A stretch of DNA of 64,000 bases from CAYPHJ01 sp964410485 (GTDB lineage: Bacteria; Desulfobacterota; Binatia; UBA9968). The notes beneath the pieces are model-generated. The model was not told the DNA's origin and made no database searches. It saw only the letters and a list, made by a program, of their open reading frames with translations. The stretch lies in the NCBI GenBank assembly GCA_964410485.1, contig CAYPHJ010000011.1, positions 1 through 64,000 on the forward strand, given 5' to 3'. Of the stretch, positions 53,883-61,403 are shown piece after piece. Both the position numbers and the translations under genes were made by a program. Numbering within the stretch: position 1 is the first letter of the stretch; each line of letters opens with the position of its first letter.

Positions 53883-53922
53883 GCGGAGTAATGGAGTATA
53901 GGGCCACTCCATCACTCCGCTC
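53883..53922. repeat. Octad tract with inverted partner upstream of tamA
   Basis: gcggagta, atggagta on one side; ctccatca, ctccgctc on the other, forming a stem around TAGGGCC. Confidence 0.55.
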
Positions 53923-53958
53923 CGGTCTCAACCTTCTATCAGGGGAATAAACGGACAA

Positions 53959-54429
53959 CTACAGCTCTTCCTCAAACGGCTCGGCCGAGTCGTCGTATCT
54001 CACAGGCAGGCGCTCATCGCCACTTCCGCCCCCCATTGACCGTTTTTTCTCGACGATCTTAGCGCAGTCGATACAGAGCATCGCCGTCGGCAGGGCGCGC
54101 AGACGCCCGGGGCCGATGGGTTCCTCACACCGGCGACACATGCCGTACGTGCCGTCGGCGACTCGTTCGAGCGCGCCTTCGATCTCCCGGATCATCATCT
54201 GGCCTCTTTGACTGAGCTGGCTGCGCAAACGGGCGATGCGATCGATTTGCGCGCTCTCTTCCATTTCGCTGCCGCGCTGGTCTGTCAGCGTGGTCATGCC
54301 GCGGTTTTCCGCCACGCCTTCGAGCAAAGCGGATCGTCGCCGATAGAGATCATCGATCAGCTCTGCGAGCAATCGGCTGTCGATGCGGTTGCTCTCCTCA
54401 TGATTATTGCTGATCGTTTGTCGCGCCAT
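53959..54429 (-). CDS. DksA/TraR-type zinc-finger protein
   Basis: A 156-aa DksA/TraR family protein. A long N-terminal coiled coil (about 20-100) is followed by a C4 zinc finger: CRRCEEPIGPGRLRALPTAMLC-IDC (Cys at about 117, 120, 138, 141). DksA inserts through the RNA polymerase secondary channel to modulate initiation with ppGpp. ATG 54429 follows GAGGAG; a longer frame is less likely. The DxxDxA coiled-coil tip of DksA is not obvious, so it may be a paralogue. It has a perfect sigma-54 site upstream. Confidence 0.85.
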   Translation of the reverse strand: MARQTISNNHEESNRIDSRLLAELIDDLYRRRSALLEGVAENRGMTTLTDQRGSEMEESAQIDRIARLRSQLSQRGQMMIREIEGALERVADGTYGMCRRCEEPIGPGRLRALPTAMLCIDCAKIVEKKRSMGGGSGDERLPVRYDDSAEPFEEEL

Positions 54430-54487
54430 AAGTGTTCTCCTCATTGCATCGAAGGTGAATGTCCGGAGACGGTCGCAGTGCTTTTAG

Positions 54488-54502
54488 GCAAAGGCGGTGC
54501 CA
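54488..54502 (-). promoter_or_regulatory. Sigma-54 promoter for the DksA/TraR gene
   Basis: Read on the minus strand, TGGCACC-GCCT-TTGC, correct spacing. Predicted start near 54476 gives a 47-nt leader to ATG 54429. Confidence 0.7.
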
Positions 54503-54758
54503 GCGGAGCCACGGGCCGTCATGCCGTGAAGAAGAATGATTTTGGCCGAGCCTCCCGCCTCGCTGTAGTGGACATGGGACATTTAGAAGGCGATAAGTCA
54601 CAGAGGTGGGACACTCGGTGGCCTCGGTTATTACTGCAGCGGGTGCGAGCTCGATATGACTTTCCCATTTGAAACCGATGACGTGCATTAACCACACCTG
54701 ACAAGCCTTAAAATTCCTTTAGCAAATTGGTGACGGGGAGGAAGGGTCAACACTTGAT

Positions 54759-54773
54759 TGGCACATGCTTTGC
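54759..54773 (+). promoter_or_regulatory. Sigma-54 promoter for the gene at 54884
   Basis: TGGCACA-TGCT-TTGC, consensus. Predicted start near 54785, about 100 nt before ATG 54884. It is divergent from the sigma-54 site at 54488; the 255 bp between hold repeated GTGGGACA/GTGGACA words that may be activator sites. Confidence 0.72.
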
Positions 54774-54883
54774 GCCAGACGCCCCTAATCAAGACGGGGC
54801 GGACTGCCATGCCTCCATCACATTTCAGTCGTCGCGGATCCTCTAAGCGTGAAAATCCGGGCCACAAAACGAGGGGGAATACG

Positions 54884-55672
54884 ATGAGAACAGCCGCGGG
54901 AATCTTTGCTTCAAGAAAGGAAGCTGAACTGGTTTTAGAGAAACTGAAGGATTCAGGCTTTGAAGAGAAAAACATACTCATGTTGCTTCCCGGGCGTCCG
55001 CCAAAGCAGCTTGAGACCGTTCCAACAGAAGAGGCCGAACAACCTGGAATGGGAAAAGCAATAGGTAGTGTGGTGGGTGGCGCCGTCGGGCTGGCCGCTG
55101 GCGCCATGCTAGGCAGTCTATTTTTGCCCGGAGTGGGACCTGTCCTGATCGCAGGAGGAGTGGGATTGGGAGGCGCGCTGGCTGGCGGGGCTGGAGGCGA
55201 CGCGCTTGAAAATCTACTCGCCCGAGGTTTGCCGAAGGATGAACTCTTTCTGTATGAGGATGCCCTGCGGAAGGGACGCTCCGTAGTCATCGCCTTGTCC
55301 TCAGACGATGAGAAACTCGAAAGTGCCCGAAGGATCATGGCCGTCACTGGCGCGGAAAGCATCGATGCCGCCCGCGAGCAGTGGTGGATCGGGCTGCGCG
55401 ATGCAGAAGCCGCTCAGTATGACGCGGCGGGAGAGGGAGCGTTCAGTCGCGACGAAGCAATATATCGAACTGGATTCGAAGCCGCTCTCAATCCCGAATT
55501 TCGCGGCAAAAGCTTTAGCGCGGCGCAAACCCACTTGCGTGAACGTTTCCCGACAGCATGGAATCAAGAAGCTTTCAGGCGCGGCTATCTCAGGGGGCAA
55601 AACTACGCGTCCAACCTGAATTTTGAGGACCATTCGAAAAGCTCGGGGCACCGGAGGGCGCTGAAAACCTGA
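54884..55672 (+). CDS. Glycine-zipper stress-type protein
   Basis: A 262-aa protein. Residues 1-35 (AAGIFASRKEAELVLEKLKDSGFEEKNI) resemble the general-stress-protein-17M/DUF1269 flavodoxin-like start; about 60-110 is a glycine-rich hydrophobic stretch (GGAVGLAAGAMLGSLFLPGVGPVLIAGGVG) that can insert in a membrane; a soluble C-terminal domain has two FR-x-GY/F helices (YRTGFEAALNPEFRG, FRRGYLRGQNYA). Start ATG 54884 with GAGGGGG upstream. Not a confirmed family; stress role is suggested by the fold hint and the sigma-54 promoter. Confidence 0.7.
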   Translation: MRTAAGIFASRKEAELVLEKLKDSGFEEKNILMLLPGRPPKQLETVPTEEAEQPGMGKAIGSVVGGAVGLAAGAMLGSLFLPGVGPVLIAGGVGLGGALAGGAGGDALENLLARGLPKDELFLYEDALRKGRSVVIALSSDDEKLESARRIMAVTGAESIDAAREQWWIGLRDAEAAQYDAAGEGAFSRDEAIYRTGFEAALNPEFRGKSFSAAQTHLRERFPTAWNQEAFRRGYLRGQNYASNLNFEDHSKSSGHRRALKT

Positions 55673-55821
55673 GTTAACAGACGAACAGCTACACTTAGAT
55701 TAGTTCCCAGGGACATTCTTAGAATTGGTTAAAGTCGTGGTCTGCGCTCGATTTCCCAAGATAACAAGTCGCCACCACGGACAATTTCACGTGAACGCAC
55801 TTGGAAGTTTATTTCGTCGGC

Positions 55822-56027
55822 ATGCCAGCACGCAAAGCCATTGTCATATTGGTTGGCGGAGGCCTGGTCCTTGCTGGGATATTCATGATCGATCCTGTTG
55901 CCGGGTCCTGCCCTTGCTTGTACTGCCGGCGGGTCTGGCGATTCTCACGACTGAATTTCGCTGGGCTCAAGCGCTGCTGAAACGTTTGCAAAAGACGGCC
56001 GACCGAGTCAAACCAGGCAGCAGTTGA
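55822..56027 (+). pseudogene. PGPGW-family membrane protein, frameshifted twice
   Basis: The first frame from ATG 55822 gives KAIVILVGGGLVLAGIFMI; a second frame briefly gives ILLPGPAL; the third gives LLVLPAGLAILTTEFRWAQA and a basic tail to the stop at 56025. Joined, they make the typical PGPGW small membrane protein (helix, LPGP loop, helix, TEFxWA). Two indels close together break it. Either a decaying gene or two assembly errors. Confidence 0.6.
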
Positions 56028-56080
56028 TTCGAGCGTGTAGACCTCACTACATGTGTGAAACCATGGACGGGAGATAACGA

Positions 56081-57127
56081 ATGGCCCAGCCTGAGAACTC
56101 GACAGACCCCGGTGAAGATTTGAACGTGGCCAACCTAATGGAAACCAAGTCTGAGCGTTCGCCCGACTCCGATGAGGTAGGCAAAAGTTCCGACCCGATT
56201 TTTACCATTGAGCCGGACCGCTTTATTCAATCGCCGTACTCTTGTGTGGAGCCCGACGTAAGAAATCCCGCCCGGTCTATCATTAGAGCGGAAGCTTGTT
56301 TATTTGCCGCGTTTGGTGATCAACTGCCGCCTGCTGGCATCCCGTTGATAAAAATCCTTGCCGAAATGGAAGCCGCGATTTTGAGCGCGTGCGCGAAGCT
56401 CAAAGCGGGCTATCCGGATCAAGAGACGCTCAAGCGTGCTTCGGATCGGTGGTATGAGCTGATGATTGCATTCGCCCTGTGGAACGCCAACGCGACTCAG
56501 CTCGCGCTCGATGACCGCGCTCCAGTCTGGCTGTGGCTGCCTGGGACAAACGAGCTTAAGTTGCCGGAGCTATTCGACTCTGCCGCCAGGCAAGTTATAC
56601 ATGATATCGAGGCGAGATTGGCAAACGAGGGCATCATGCTAGTGATCTCCAACCCGAACTTCGTTTGTATCGAACCCGGCAGGAGTGCGTTCTCTCCGCG
56701 CATCTACAAAGCCAGAGAAAGTTATTCTCCCCAAGCCCATGAAACAGTAACTCAGTGCTACAGAGAGATCCAAGGTAAATGTCGTTATACGGATCTTCGT
56801 GTCTGCCTCGGCCTCAAAACGCTCTACCGGCCGGATCGCCACGCCTGTATACCGTGCGAAGCGAGCGTGTTGAAAACGCTATACGCCCGGCTGCAGAAGG
56901 ACCTTGATAAAACCGCAGGAGGGTCGATGCGATACTATGCGGCCACTTCTTTTGAACCTTCGAAGTCTGATGAGGAACTGTTTTGCGCAGCCTCTCCAAG
57001 GTCTATTCTAGACGATCACATCCCCGCCGAACGCGCTGTCGACGGGATCTTGTACATTGAAACCCTGTCGGAGCTAGATGACCTCCATCGTCTCTTCAGG
57101 GTAAAACCGCCGACCACAGACCGCTGA
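56081..57127 (+). CDS. Possible Cfr10I/NgoMIV-like endonuclease relative
   Basis: A 348-aa soluble protein with no clear family. Positions of acidic and basic residues recall the Cfr10I/Bse634I/NgoMIV PD-(D/E)xK group: Glu126 in RWYELMIAF, NPN (Asn193) followed by hydrophobics where PD is expected, 52 residues, Lys246 in LGLKTLYRPD, 13 residues, Glu260. The enzymes carry PD-X(about 46-55)-K-X(12-13)-E. Asn instead of Asp would be expected to cripple catalysis. No methyltransferase is near. The Asp-rich N-tail (1-60) looks disordered. Fold assignment is inference from spacing only. Confidence 0.4.
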   Translation: MAQPENSTDPGEDLNVANLMETKSERSPDSDEVGKSSDPIFTIEPDRFIQSPYSCVEPDVRNPARSIIRAEACLFAAFGDQLPPAGIPLIKILAEMEAAILSACAKLKAGYPDQETLKRASDRWYELMIAFALWNANATQLALDDRAPVWLWLPGTNELKLPELFDSAARQVIHDIEARLANEGIMLVISNPNFVCIEPGRSAFSPRIYKARESYSPQAHETVTQCYREIQGKCRYTDLRVCLGLKTLYRPDRHACIPCEASVLKTLYARLQKDLDKTAGGSMRYYAATSFEPSKSDEELFCAASPRSILDDHIPAERAVDGILYIETLSELDDLHRLFRVKPPTTDR

Positions 57128-57180
57128 CCGCCGCGACGCGATCGACAACGGTCGCGCGGTCGACGGTCTACCGTCAAGTT

Positions 57181-57633
57181 CTACACCGAGCATTGAATTC
57201 TTTGGCGCGCGTATGGGAGGCGGTTGATGCTCCTACGGCCGACGCGATCATATATCCGCAGCGCGACCACGGAACCCTTCGCCTCGTTGTTGTCTACGGA
57301 TTCGAACAAACCACTTAAGCAGCGCCGCACGTAGACGGGATTCAGTTTCAAAACCTGGCAGATATTTTCGAATGCAAAAGGCCAGTCCGTGTCGGTGTCG
57401 AGAAACCACTCCTTAGTTTCGGCGTAAAACTTGCGCCCCGAGCGGTTACGCGCGAACCGGTACTTGGCGAGGCACGCAATGGCGTCGTTGAGGACGGCGG
57501 CCATGAGCTCCTTCTCTGGAGCCTCGAAGTAACGCGGGCGCAAGTAATCTTCATAATCCTGCGAAACTCGTAAGCTGCCCGCCTGAAAGAGGGAATCACC
57601 CGAATCCGGTATTTCATGCTGCAATATGTACAT
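57181..57633 (-). CDS. Unknown protein, paralogue of 45431-45841
   Basis: A 150-aa soluble protein that shares ordered blocks with the gene at 45431: EKELMAAVLNDAIACLAKY, AETKEWFLDTD, FAFENICQVLKLNPVYVRRCL. The N-terminus is hydrophilic (MYILQHEIPDSGDS) and the C-terminus basic. ATG 57633 has AAGGACG upstream. Function unknown; convergent with the nuclease-like gene. Confidence 0.7.
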   Translation of the reverse strand: MYILQHEIPDSGDSLFQAGSLRVSQDYEDYLRPRYFEAPEKELMAAVLNDAIACLAKYRFARNRSGRKFYAETKEWFLDTDTDWPFAFENICQVLKLNPVYVRRCLSGLFESVDNNEAKGSVVALRIYDRVGRRSINRLPYARQRIQCSV

Positions 57634-57684
57634 GGCGTCCGTCCTTTTTTGAAAGTGGTTTTACTGTAGTCTCCACAGCCACGA

Positions 57685-58260
57685 TTAAGGTCTGGCCTGC
57701 GTCACACCAGGCCGCGCTCCGACACCGCCCCAAACATATCCCAAGCCGAGGTTCACGATGTGGTTACCGCGATCCGACCGATCTCCGATACGGCGTAGCC
57801 GATCGAAAAACCACTCGTAGCGATACCCCACCTTGAAGTATGTCTGTGGGTTAAAAAAAAGCTTTACGCCACCGGTCGGACCGATGGTGCCTGTATGATC
57901 AATATCGTTCCACACCACCCCGAGGTGCCCGCCGACAAATGGAACCAGTGCGTCGCTCAAGTGCAGATTGTAGTGCAGAAACGGCGTGGTGCTGGCCACC
58001 CACTGGTCTCTCGCGCGTTCAACGAAATTGTAGTTTAATCCTTGCCGCAGCCCCACTTCCCAGGACGGGGTCAGATAGTAACCGTACTGAACATCCAAAT
58101 TGAGCGATCCAACACGAGAACCCTGAGCATGAAAAAAGCCGCCGGAAATCTCGACTTCATTATCCCCGGCCAATGGGGCTGCCCCTGCGCGGGCCGGCAG
58201 CAATGTCAATGAGAGCAAAGCCGCACCCGCGATGGCCTTTAACCCGATTATTCGTCGCAT
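57685..58260 (-). CDS. Outer-membrane beta-barrel protein
   Basis: A 191-aa predicted eight-stranded barrel. Signal peptide MRRIIGLKAIAGAALLSLTLL...ARAGA (about 1-27). Amphipathic strands with aromatic girdle residues (VEISGGFFHAQG, NLDVQYGYYLTPSWEVGLRQGLNYNF, FFNPQTYFKVGYRYEWFF) and a C-terminal NHIVNLGLGYVWGG. Resembles OmpW/OmpA-like porins of the outer-membrane protein family; cargo unknown. AGGAGG precedes ATG 58260. Weak sigma-54 site 41 bp upstream. Confidence 0.75.
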   Translation of the reverse strand: MRRIIGLKAIAGAALLSLTLLPARAGAAPLAGDNEVEISGGFFHAQGSRVGSLNLDVQYGYYLTPSWEVGLRQGLNYNFVERARDQWVASTTPFLHYNLHLSDALVPFVGGHLGVVWNDIDHTGTIGPTGGVKLFFNPQTYFKVGYRYEWFFDRLRRIGDRSDRGNHIVNLGLGYVWGGVGARPGVTQARP

Positions 58261-58300
58261 GCGCTAACCTCCTGGCTGAAATTTGATAGCGCTCCTACGA

Positions 58301-58315
58301 GCAAAGCATATACCA
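58301..58315 (-). promoter_or_regulatory. Weak sigma-54-like promoter for the barrel gene
   Basis: Minus-strand TGGTATA-TGCT-TTGC; GG and GC spacing correct but -24 box degenerate. Predicted start near 58289. A TGTCTCA/TGAGACA inverted pair lies about 90-130 bp further upstream (58387-58437). Confidence 0.4.
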
Positions 58316-58505
58316 GTCATTTCACCCGCCAGGATCAGGCCTAACTTGTTGCATGGTCGACGAATATAGCAGGCAGAACGCGCGTCTGTCTCACCTGTGG
58401 GTCTCTGAACCCGGTCATCTGTTTCAGTTCTGAGACAAGGCTAAAAAAGGGAGAGCGGAAGGCGGGCATAATTTCACGACAGCCCGCCCGTCCGTGTTTT
58501 TATAG

Positions 58506-58997
58506 CTAACGGATGTGAGATGCGGGATGGTGAGCGGCCCGCCTCTCCACCGGCGGCTGCCACTCCTCCTCATGTGAGCGGTACTGCTTAATGGCCCGTG
58601 CGGAGTAGTCTTTCAGGTATGCAATCAGCGTCGGCGCCGCCTGGCGAGTCGCTTCCCTCAAGAGAGCGGCCATCAACCCGAGAACTACCCCTTTCATAAG
58701 CCCGCTGGGCCTCGCCGATTGGACCTCGAGCGCTCCCTTGGGTGAACGGGGTGGCCTGCTACGCCGCCCACCACTGAAGAGCCGGCCGATAATGAACCCA
58801 CCACCAACCGACAGTCCGAACATTTTCCACGGTCGTTGTCTCACCTGGTACTCGATATCGGTCGTCCGAGCAATAGCTGTGCGCACTTCCGTGATCTTGT
58901 CGTTAAGCCGCCGTTCGACTTCTTCCAGTTTATGATTCAATGCGGTTCGGATCTGTTCACGTTCTGCCACGACTTGCTGATCCTTGAACTCATCCAT
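58506..58997 (-). CDS. DUF3618-like membrane-associated protein
   Basis: A 163-aa protein with an N-terminal coiled coil (about 1-50, QIRTALNHKLEEVERRLNDKI), one hydrophobic stretch GLSVGGGFIIGRLF, a basic loop (RRSRPPRSP), a second helix (LMKGVVLGLMAALLREA), and a basic His-rich tail. Matches the DUF3618/YqjD-neighbour type. Its start overlaps the end of the upstream YqjE-like gene. Third in the yqjDE-like operon. Confidence 0.7.
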   Translation of the reverse strand: MDEFKDQQVVAEREQIRTALNHKLEEVERRLNDKITEVRTAIARTTDIEYQVRQRPWKMFGLSVGGGFIIGRLFSGGRRSRPPRSPKGALEVQSARPSGLMKGVVLGLMAALLREATRQAAPTLIAYLKDYSARAIKQYRSHEEEWQPPVERRAAHHPASHIR

Positions 58998-59380
58998 AAC
59001 AAATCCTCCTTAAACGCTTCCGCCGCACGTTGTGGTGTGATGTCGATACGTGCCGCCCTGCTTCTTGCGATGAGCAGCAAAACCCCAGCGATCACGATCA
59101 CCGTAATCCCTACAATGGCGTAAGAGGCCGAGAGCGGAAGCGCCGTGGTTTCGCTCAACAGGTAAACGAGCGCAAAAACCAGCATGAAGGCGCCGATAAG
59201 GCCCAACAAGGCACCGGTCGCCAGCATGGCTACTACCGATTTGACACGGCCCGCCCCCTCCTGCATTTCGTGTTTCGCGAGCTCCAGATCTTGCGCCAGG
59301 AGATTTCTCATATCTGAAGCGATGCCGCTGAATAATTCCGACCAGCCTGCTCGGGCAGAATGTTCGTCCTTAGAATTCAT
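58937..59380 (-). CDS. YqjE/phage-holin superfamily membrane protein
   Basis: A 147-aa YqjE-like protein (DUF1469/Phage_holin_3_6). N-terminal amphipathic helix ASDMRNLLAQDLELAKHEMQEG (about 20-42) is diagnostic; two hydrophobic helices follow (about 52-75 and 85-108) and an Arg-rich tail. ATG 59380 is the family-typical start. Overlaps both neighbours by a few bases, so translation is coupled. Confidence 0.82.
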   Translation of the reverse strand: MNSKDEHSARAGWSELFSGIASDMRNLLAQDLELAKHEMQEGAGRVKSVVAMLATGALLGLIGAFMLVFALVYLLSETTALPLSASYAIVGITVIVIAGVLLLIARSRAARIDITPQRAAEAFKEDLLWMSSRISKSWQNVNRSEPH

Positions 59381-59735
59381 CGAAGCGCCTCCCTCTCCTG
59401 CGGCCGAGCAATACGCCAACCGCCACTCCAACCAAGAGAGATGGGATCGGATAACGGCGGATGAGCGCGCTCACGTCATCGGCCATCTCGCGAACGGAAT
59501 GCTCTTCGAAGTAGTGCTTGACCTGCCCGGCCGCCTCGGCCGTCTTGTGTTTTACTTGTTCCGCGGCCTCGCCAGTCTTACGCATGGTTTCGCGTGGCGA
59601 ACGCTCTCGTATCGAATCCAGGACCGAGTTGAAGGTCTCTCTGACTCTGCGCGCGGTCTCGTGCAACGCGCTTTGGTCCGAGACGGGGCCATCTGGCTGA
59701 ACGCCATCCAACTGACCTCCTGCTTTTTCATCCAT
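59370..59735 (-). CDS. YqjD/ElaB-like membrane protein
   Basis: A 121-aa protein with a long amphipathic, coiled-coil N-terminus (TAEAAGQVKHYFEEHSVREMADD) and a single C-terminal hydrophobic helix ending IPSLLVGVAVGVLLGRRRGRR, as in ribosome-hibernation-linked YqjD/ElaB. AAGGAG precedes ATG 59735. First gene of the three-gene operon; sigma-54 promoter about 110 bp upstream. Confidence 0.78.
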   Translation of the reverse strand: MDEKAGGQLDGVQPDGPVSDQSALHETARRVRETFNSVLDSIRERSPRETMRKTGEAAEQVKHKTAEAAGQVKHYFEEHSVREMADDVSALIRRYPIPSLLVGVAVGVLLGRRRGRRFDEF

Positions 59736-59845
59736 ATGAGTTCTCCTTACGATGATATTTGCTGATATTGTTATGTTGCTACCGCTTCAGAAGGCTCGCC
59801 CGGGCGACATTTTTTACAGCTGCCACGTGCCGTCGTTGGAAGTTC

Positions 59846-59860
59846 GCAACTGTCATGCCA
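59846..59860 (-). promoter_or_regulatory. Sigma-54 promoter for the YqjD-like operon
   Basis: Minus-strand TGGCATG-ACAG-TTGC with correct spacing. Predicted start near 59835, about 100 nt before ATG 59735. Confidence 0.68.
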
Positions 59861-60131
59861 GTGATACTGCCAGAACATCGCGCAGATTGGGGAAACTTTC
59901 AAGCGAAAAATGAACTTACAGATGACCCGGTCTCCTGCTTCAAACGTTGGCTCACCGTCCACCTGGCGAGCAGTAATTATAAATGGATTGTCTCGGTTGT
60001 GGGAGCAGTAACGGTGATGAATCCCACCGGCGAGACGCCCTAGATGGACCTGTTCCAACCAGCATCCTCGATGAGCCAAGTAGTCAGTATCAAAAACTAA
60101 AAAGCACTCCATACCCGCACGTTCAAATTGC

Positions 60132-60146
60132 TGGCATGTCTGTTGC
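60132..60146 (+). promoter_or_regulatory. Sigma-54 promoter for the small-stress-protein operon
   Basis: TGGCATG-TCTG-TTGC, consensus apart from C-to-T in the -24 box, spacing 12. Predicted start near 60158, 88 nt before DUF1328 at 60246. Diverges from the site at 59846, leaving 270 bp for shared activator binding. Confidence 0.68.
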
Positions 60147-60245
60147 TCAACGTTAACGTAAAGTGGATTTCCGATGCGGGCACAAGTAAACGACCCACGC
60201 CCCTGTCGGTATTTCTGCAAATGTTCAGAAAGGAGATTACCCATT

Positions 60246-60410
60246 ATGCTTAACTGGGCGCTGATATTTCTCGTAATAGGAATCATTGCAGGAATTTTGG
60301 GCTTCACCGGGTTGGCTGGCGCAGCGACACAAATCGCCTGGATTCTGTTCGTCGTGTTTTTGGTTCTCTTCGTCGTCAGTCTCATTATGGGGCGCGGCAG
60401 AACGCTTTGA
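60246..60410 (+). CDS. DUF1328 small membrane protein (54 aa)
   Basis: MLNWALIFLVIGIIAGILGF at the start, then GLAGAATQIAWILFVVFLVLFVVSLI; two hydrophobic helices with the GFTGLAGA turn typical of DUF1328/YtjA. ATG 60246 follows AAAGGAG. First gene of a run of tiny proteins. Function unknown; related genes elsewhere are induced by stress. Confidence 0.88.
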   Translation: MLNWALIFLVIGIIAGILGFTGLAGAATQIAWILFVVFLVLFVVSLIMGRGRTL

Positions 60411-60492
60411 CGAGCAGGCTAGTGATCACGGCCGCCAATACAACGCTTGGGGCAATGGAATCCCCGGCACGGAGACGAAGGAGTTTAGAGCA

Positions 60493-60573
60493 ATGGTAAA
60501 AGGTCTAATTTTGTGGCTGTTAGGAGTTCCGTTCGGATTAATTGTGTTGTTGTGGCTTTTCGGCATCCTCTGA
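60493..60573 (+). CDS. 26-aa hydrophobic peptide
   Basis: MVKGLILWLLGVPFGLIVLL followed by WLFGIL, one membrane helix with central GVP. GAAGGAG precedes the ATG at 60493. The same kind of peptide is common in soil Proteobacteria but has no assigned role. Confidence 0.65.
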   Translation: MVKGLILWLLGVPFGLIVLLWLFGIL

Positions 60574-60628
60574 TCGGTGTGCGTTCGGTCAAGCCGTAGC
60601 GAAAGGCCGCAAACTCTGTGGAGGTACG

Positions 60629-60850
60629 ATGAAACCGGCAATGATGATCGGCATTTTGCTGATTGTTCTGGGGGTATTGGCGCTCGCTTATCAAGGAATC
60701 ACATACGTGACCCAAGAAGAGGTGGTCGATGTTGGGCCGCTCAAGGCCACCGTCGAGAGGGAAAGAACAGTTCCTCTTCCGCCTATTCTAGGCGCGGCCG
60801 CATTAGTTGGTGGACTGGTTTTAGTCTTGACGGGCTCGAGACAAACGTAA
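60629..60850 (+). CDS. DUF3185 membrane protein (73 aa)
   Basis: Two helices (MMIGILLIVLGVLALAYQGIT and PPILGAAALVGGLVLVL) around a hydrophilic loop TQEEVVDVGPLKATVERERT. This arrangement fits DUF3185. GTGGAGGTACG precedes ATG 60629. In the same run as DUF1328 and CsbD. Confidence 0.82.
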   Translation: MKPAMMIGILLIVLGVLALAYQGITYVTQEEVVDVGPLKATVERERTVPLPPILGAAALVGGLVLVLTGSRQT

Positions 60851-60895
60851 AAAACCCCGGTAAAGCGACTCCGGGATTAAACGAAGGAGGAAAAG

Positions 60896-61093
60896 ATGAA
60901 CTGGGACCGAATCGCAGGACAGTGGAAGCAATTCAAAGGAAAAGCAAAGGAGAAATGGGGCCAGCTGACGGACGATGAGATCGATATGATTGAAGGCAAA
61001 CGCGATCAACTCGTCGGTAAGATTCAGCAGCGCTATGGCATCGGAAAAGATGAGGCTGAGAAACAAGTCGATCAGTGGTCGAGGGAACTCTAA
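60896..61093 (+). CDS. CsbD family stress protein
   Basis: A 65-aa CsbD-like protein. MNWDRIAGQWKQFKGKAKEK then WGQLTDDEIDMIEGKRDQLVGKIQ; complete family. GAAGGAGG precedes ATG. CsbD relatives are among the most abundant general-stress proteins, role unknown. Confidence 0.92.
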   Translation: MNWDRIAGQWKQFKGKAKEKWGQLTDDEIDMIEGKRDQLVGKIQQRYGIGKDEAEKQVDQWSREL

Positions 61094-61201
61094 GCAGCGT
61101 CAGAGGGGGGGCAGTAGGACGTCTACCGGACGACCGGAGCAGCGCACAGACTTCATTCTGTATCGACACATCCTAAACCGACACATGGGGAGGAATGAAG
61201 C

Positions 61202-61354
61202 ATGAGTACGTTACTGTTTGTCATACTAATTCTGATATTTTTGGCCGCGCTTCCCGCTTGGCCGTACAGCGCCGGATGGGGCTTTTATCCGAGCGGCGGA
61301 ATCGGCCTGTTGCTGCTGATCCTCATCATTCTCGCCGTGGCAGGGCGGCTCTGA
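61202..61354 (+). CDS. DUF3309 small membrane protein (50 aa)
   Basis: MSTLLFVILILIFLAALPAW then PYSAGWGFYPSGGIGLLLLILI; two helices around a W/Y/G-rich loop, the DUF3309 signature. GGGAGGAATG lies just upstream of ATG 61202. It closes the run of small proteins. Confidence 0.85.
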   Translation: MSTLLFVILILIFLAALPAWPYSAGWGFYPSGGIGLLLLILIILAVAGRL

Positions 61355-61403
61355 GGTTGTTGAGCCGACCCCGGCCGGACTGACCCCTAGTCGGTGAACG
61401 TAA

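Noticed and set aside
59771..60385. Long minus-strand open frame (204 aa)
   Set aside because: It covers two consensus sigma-54 promoters and the ribosome site and 5' end of the DUF1328 gene, has a low-complexity basic N-terminus and resembles no known protein. Probably non-coding.
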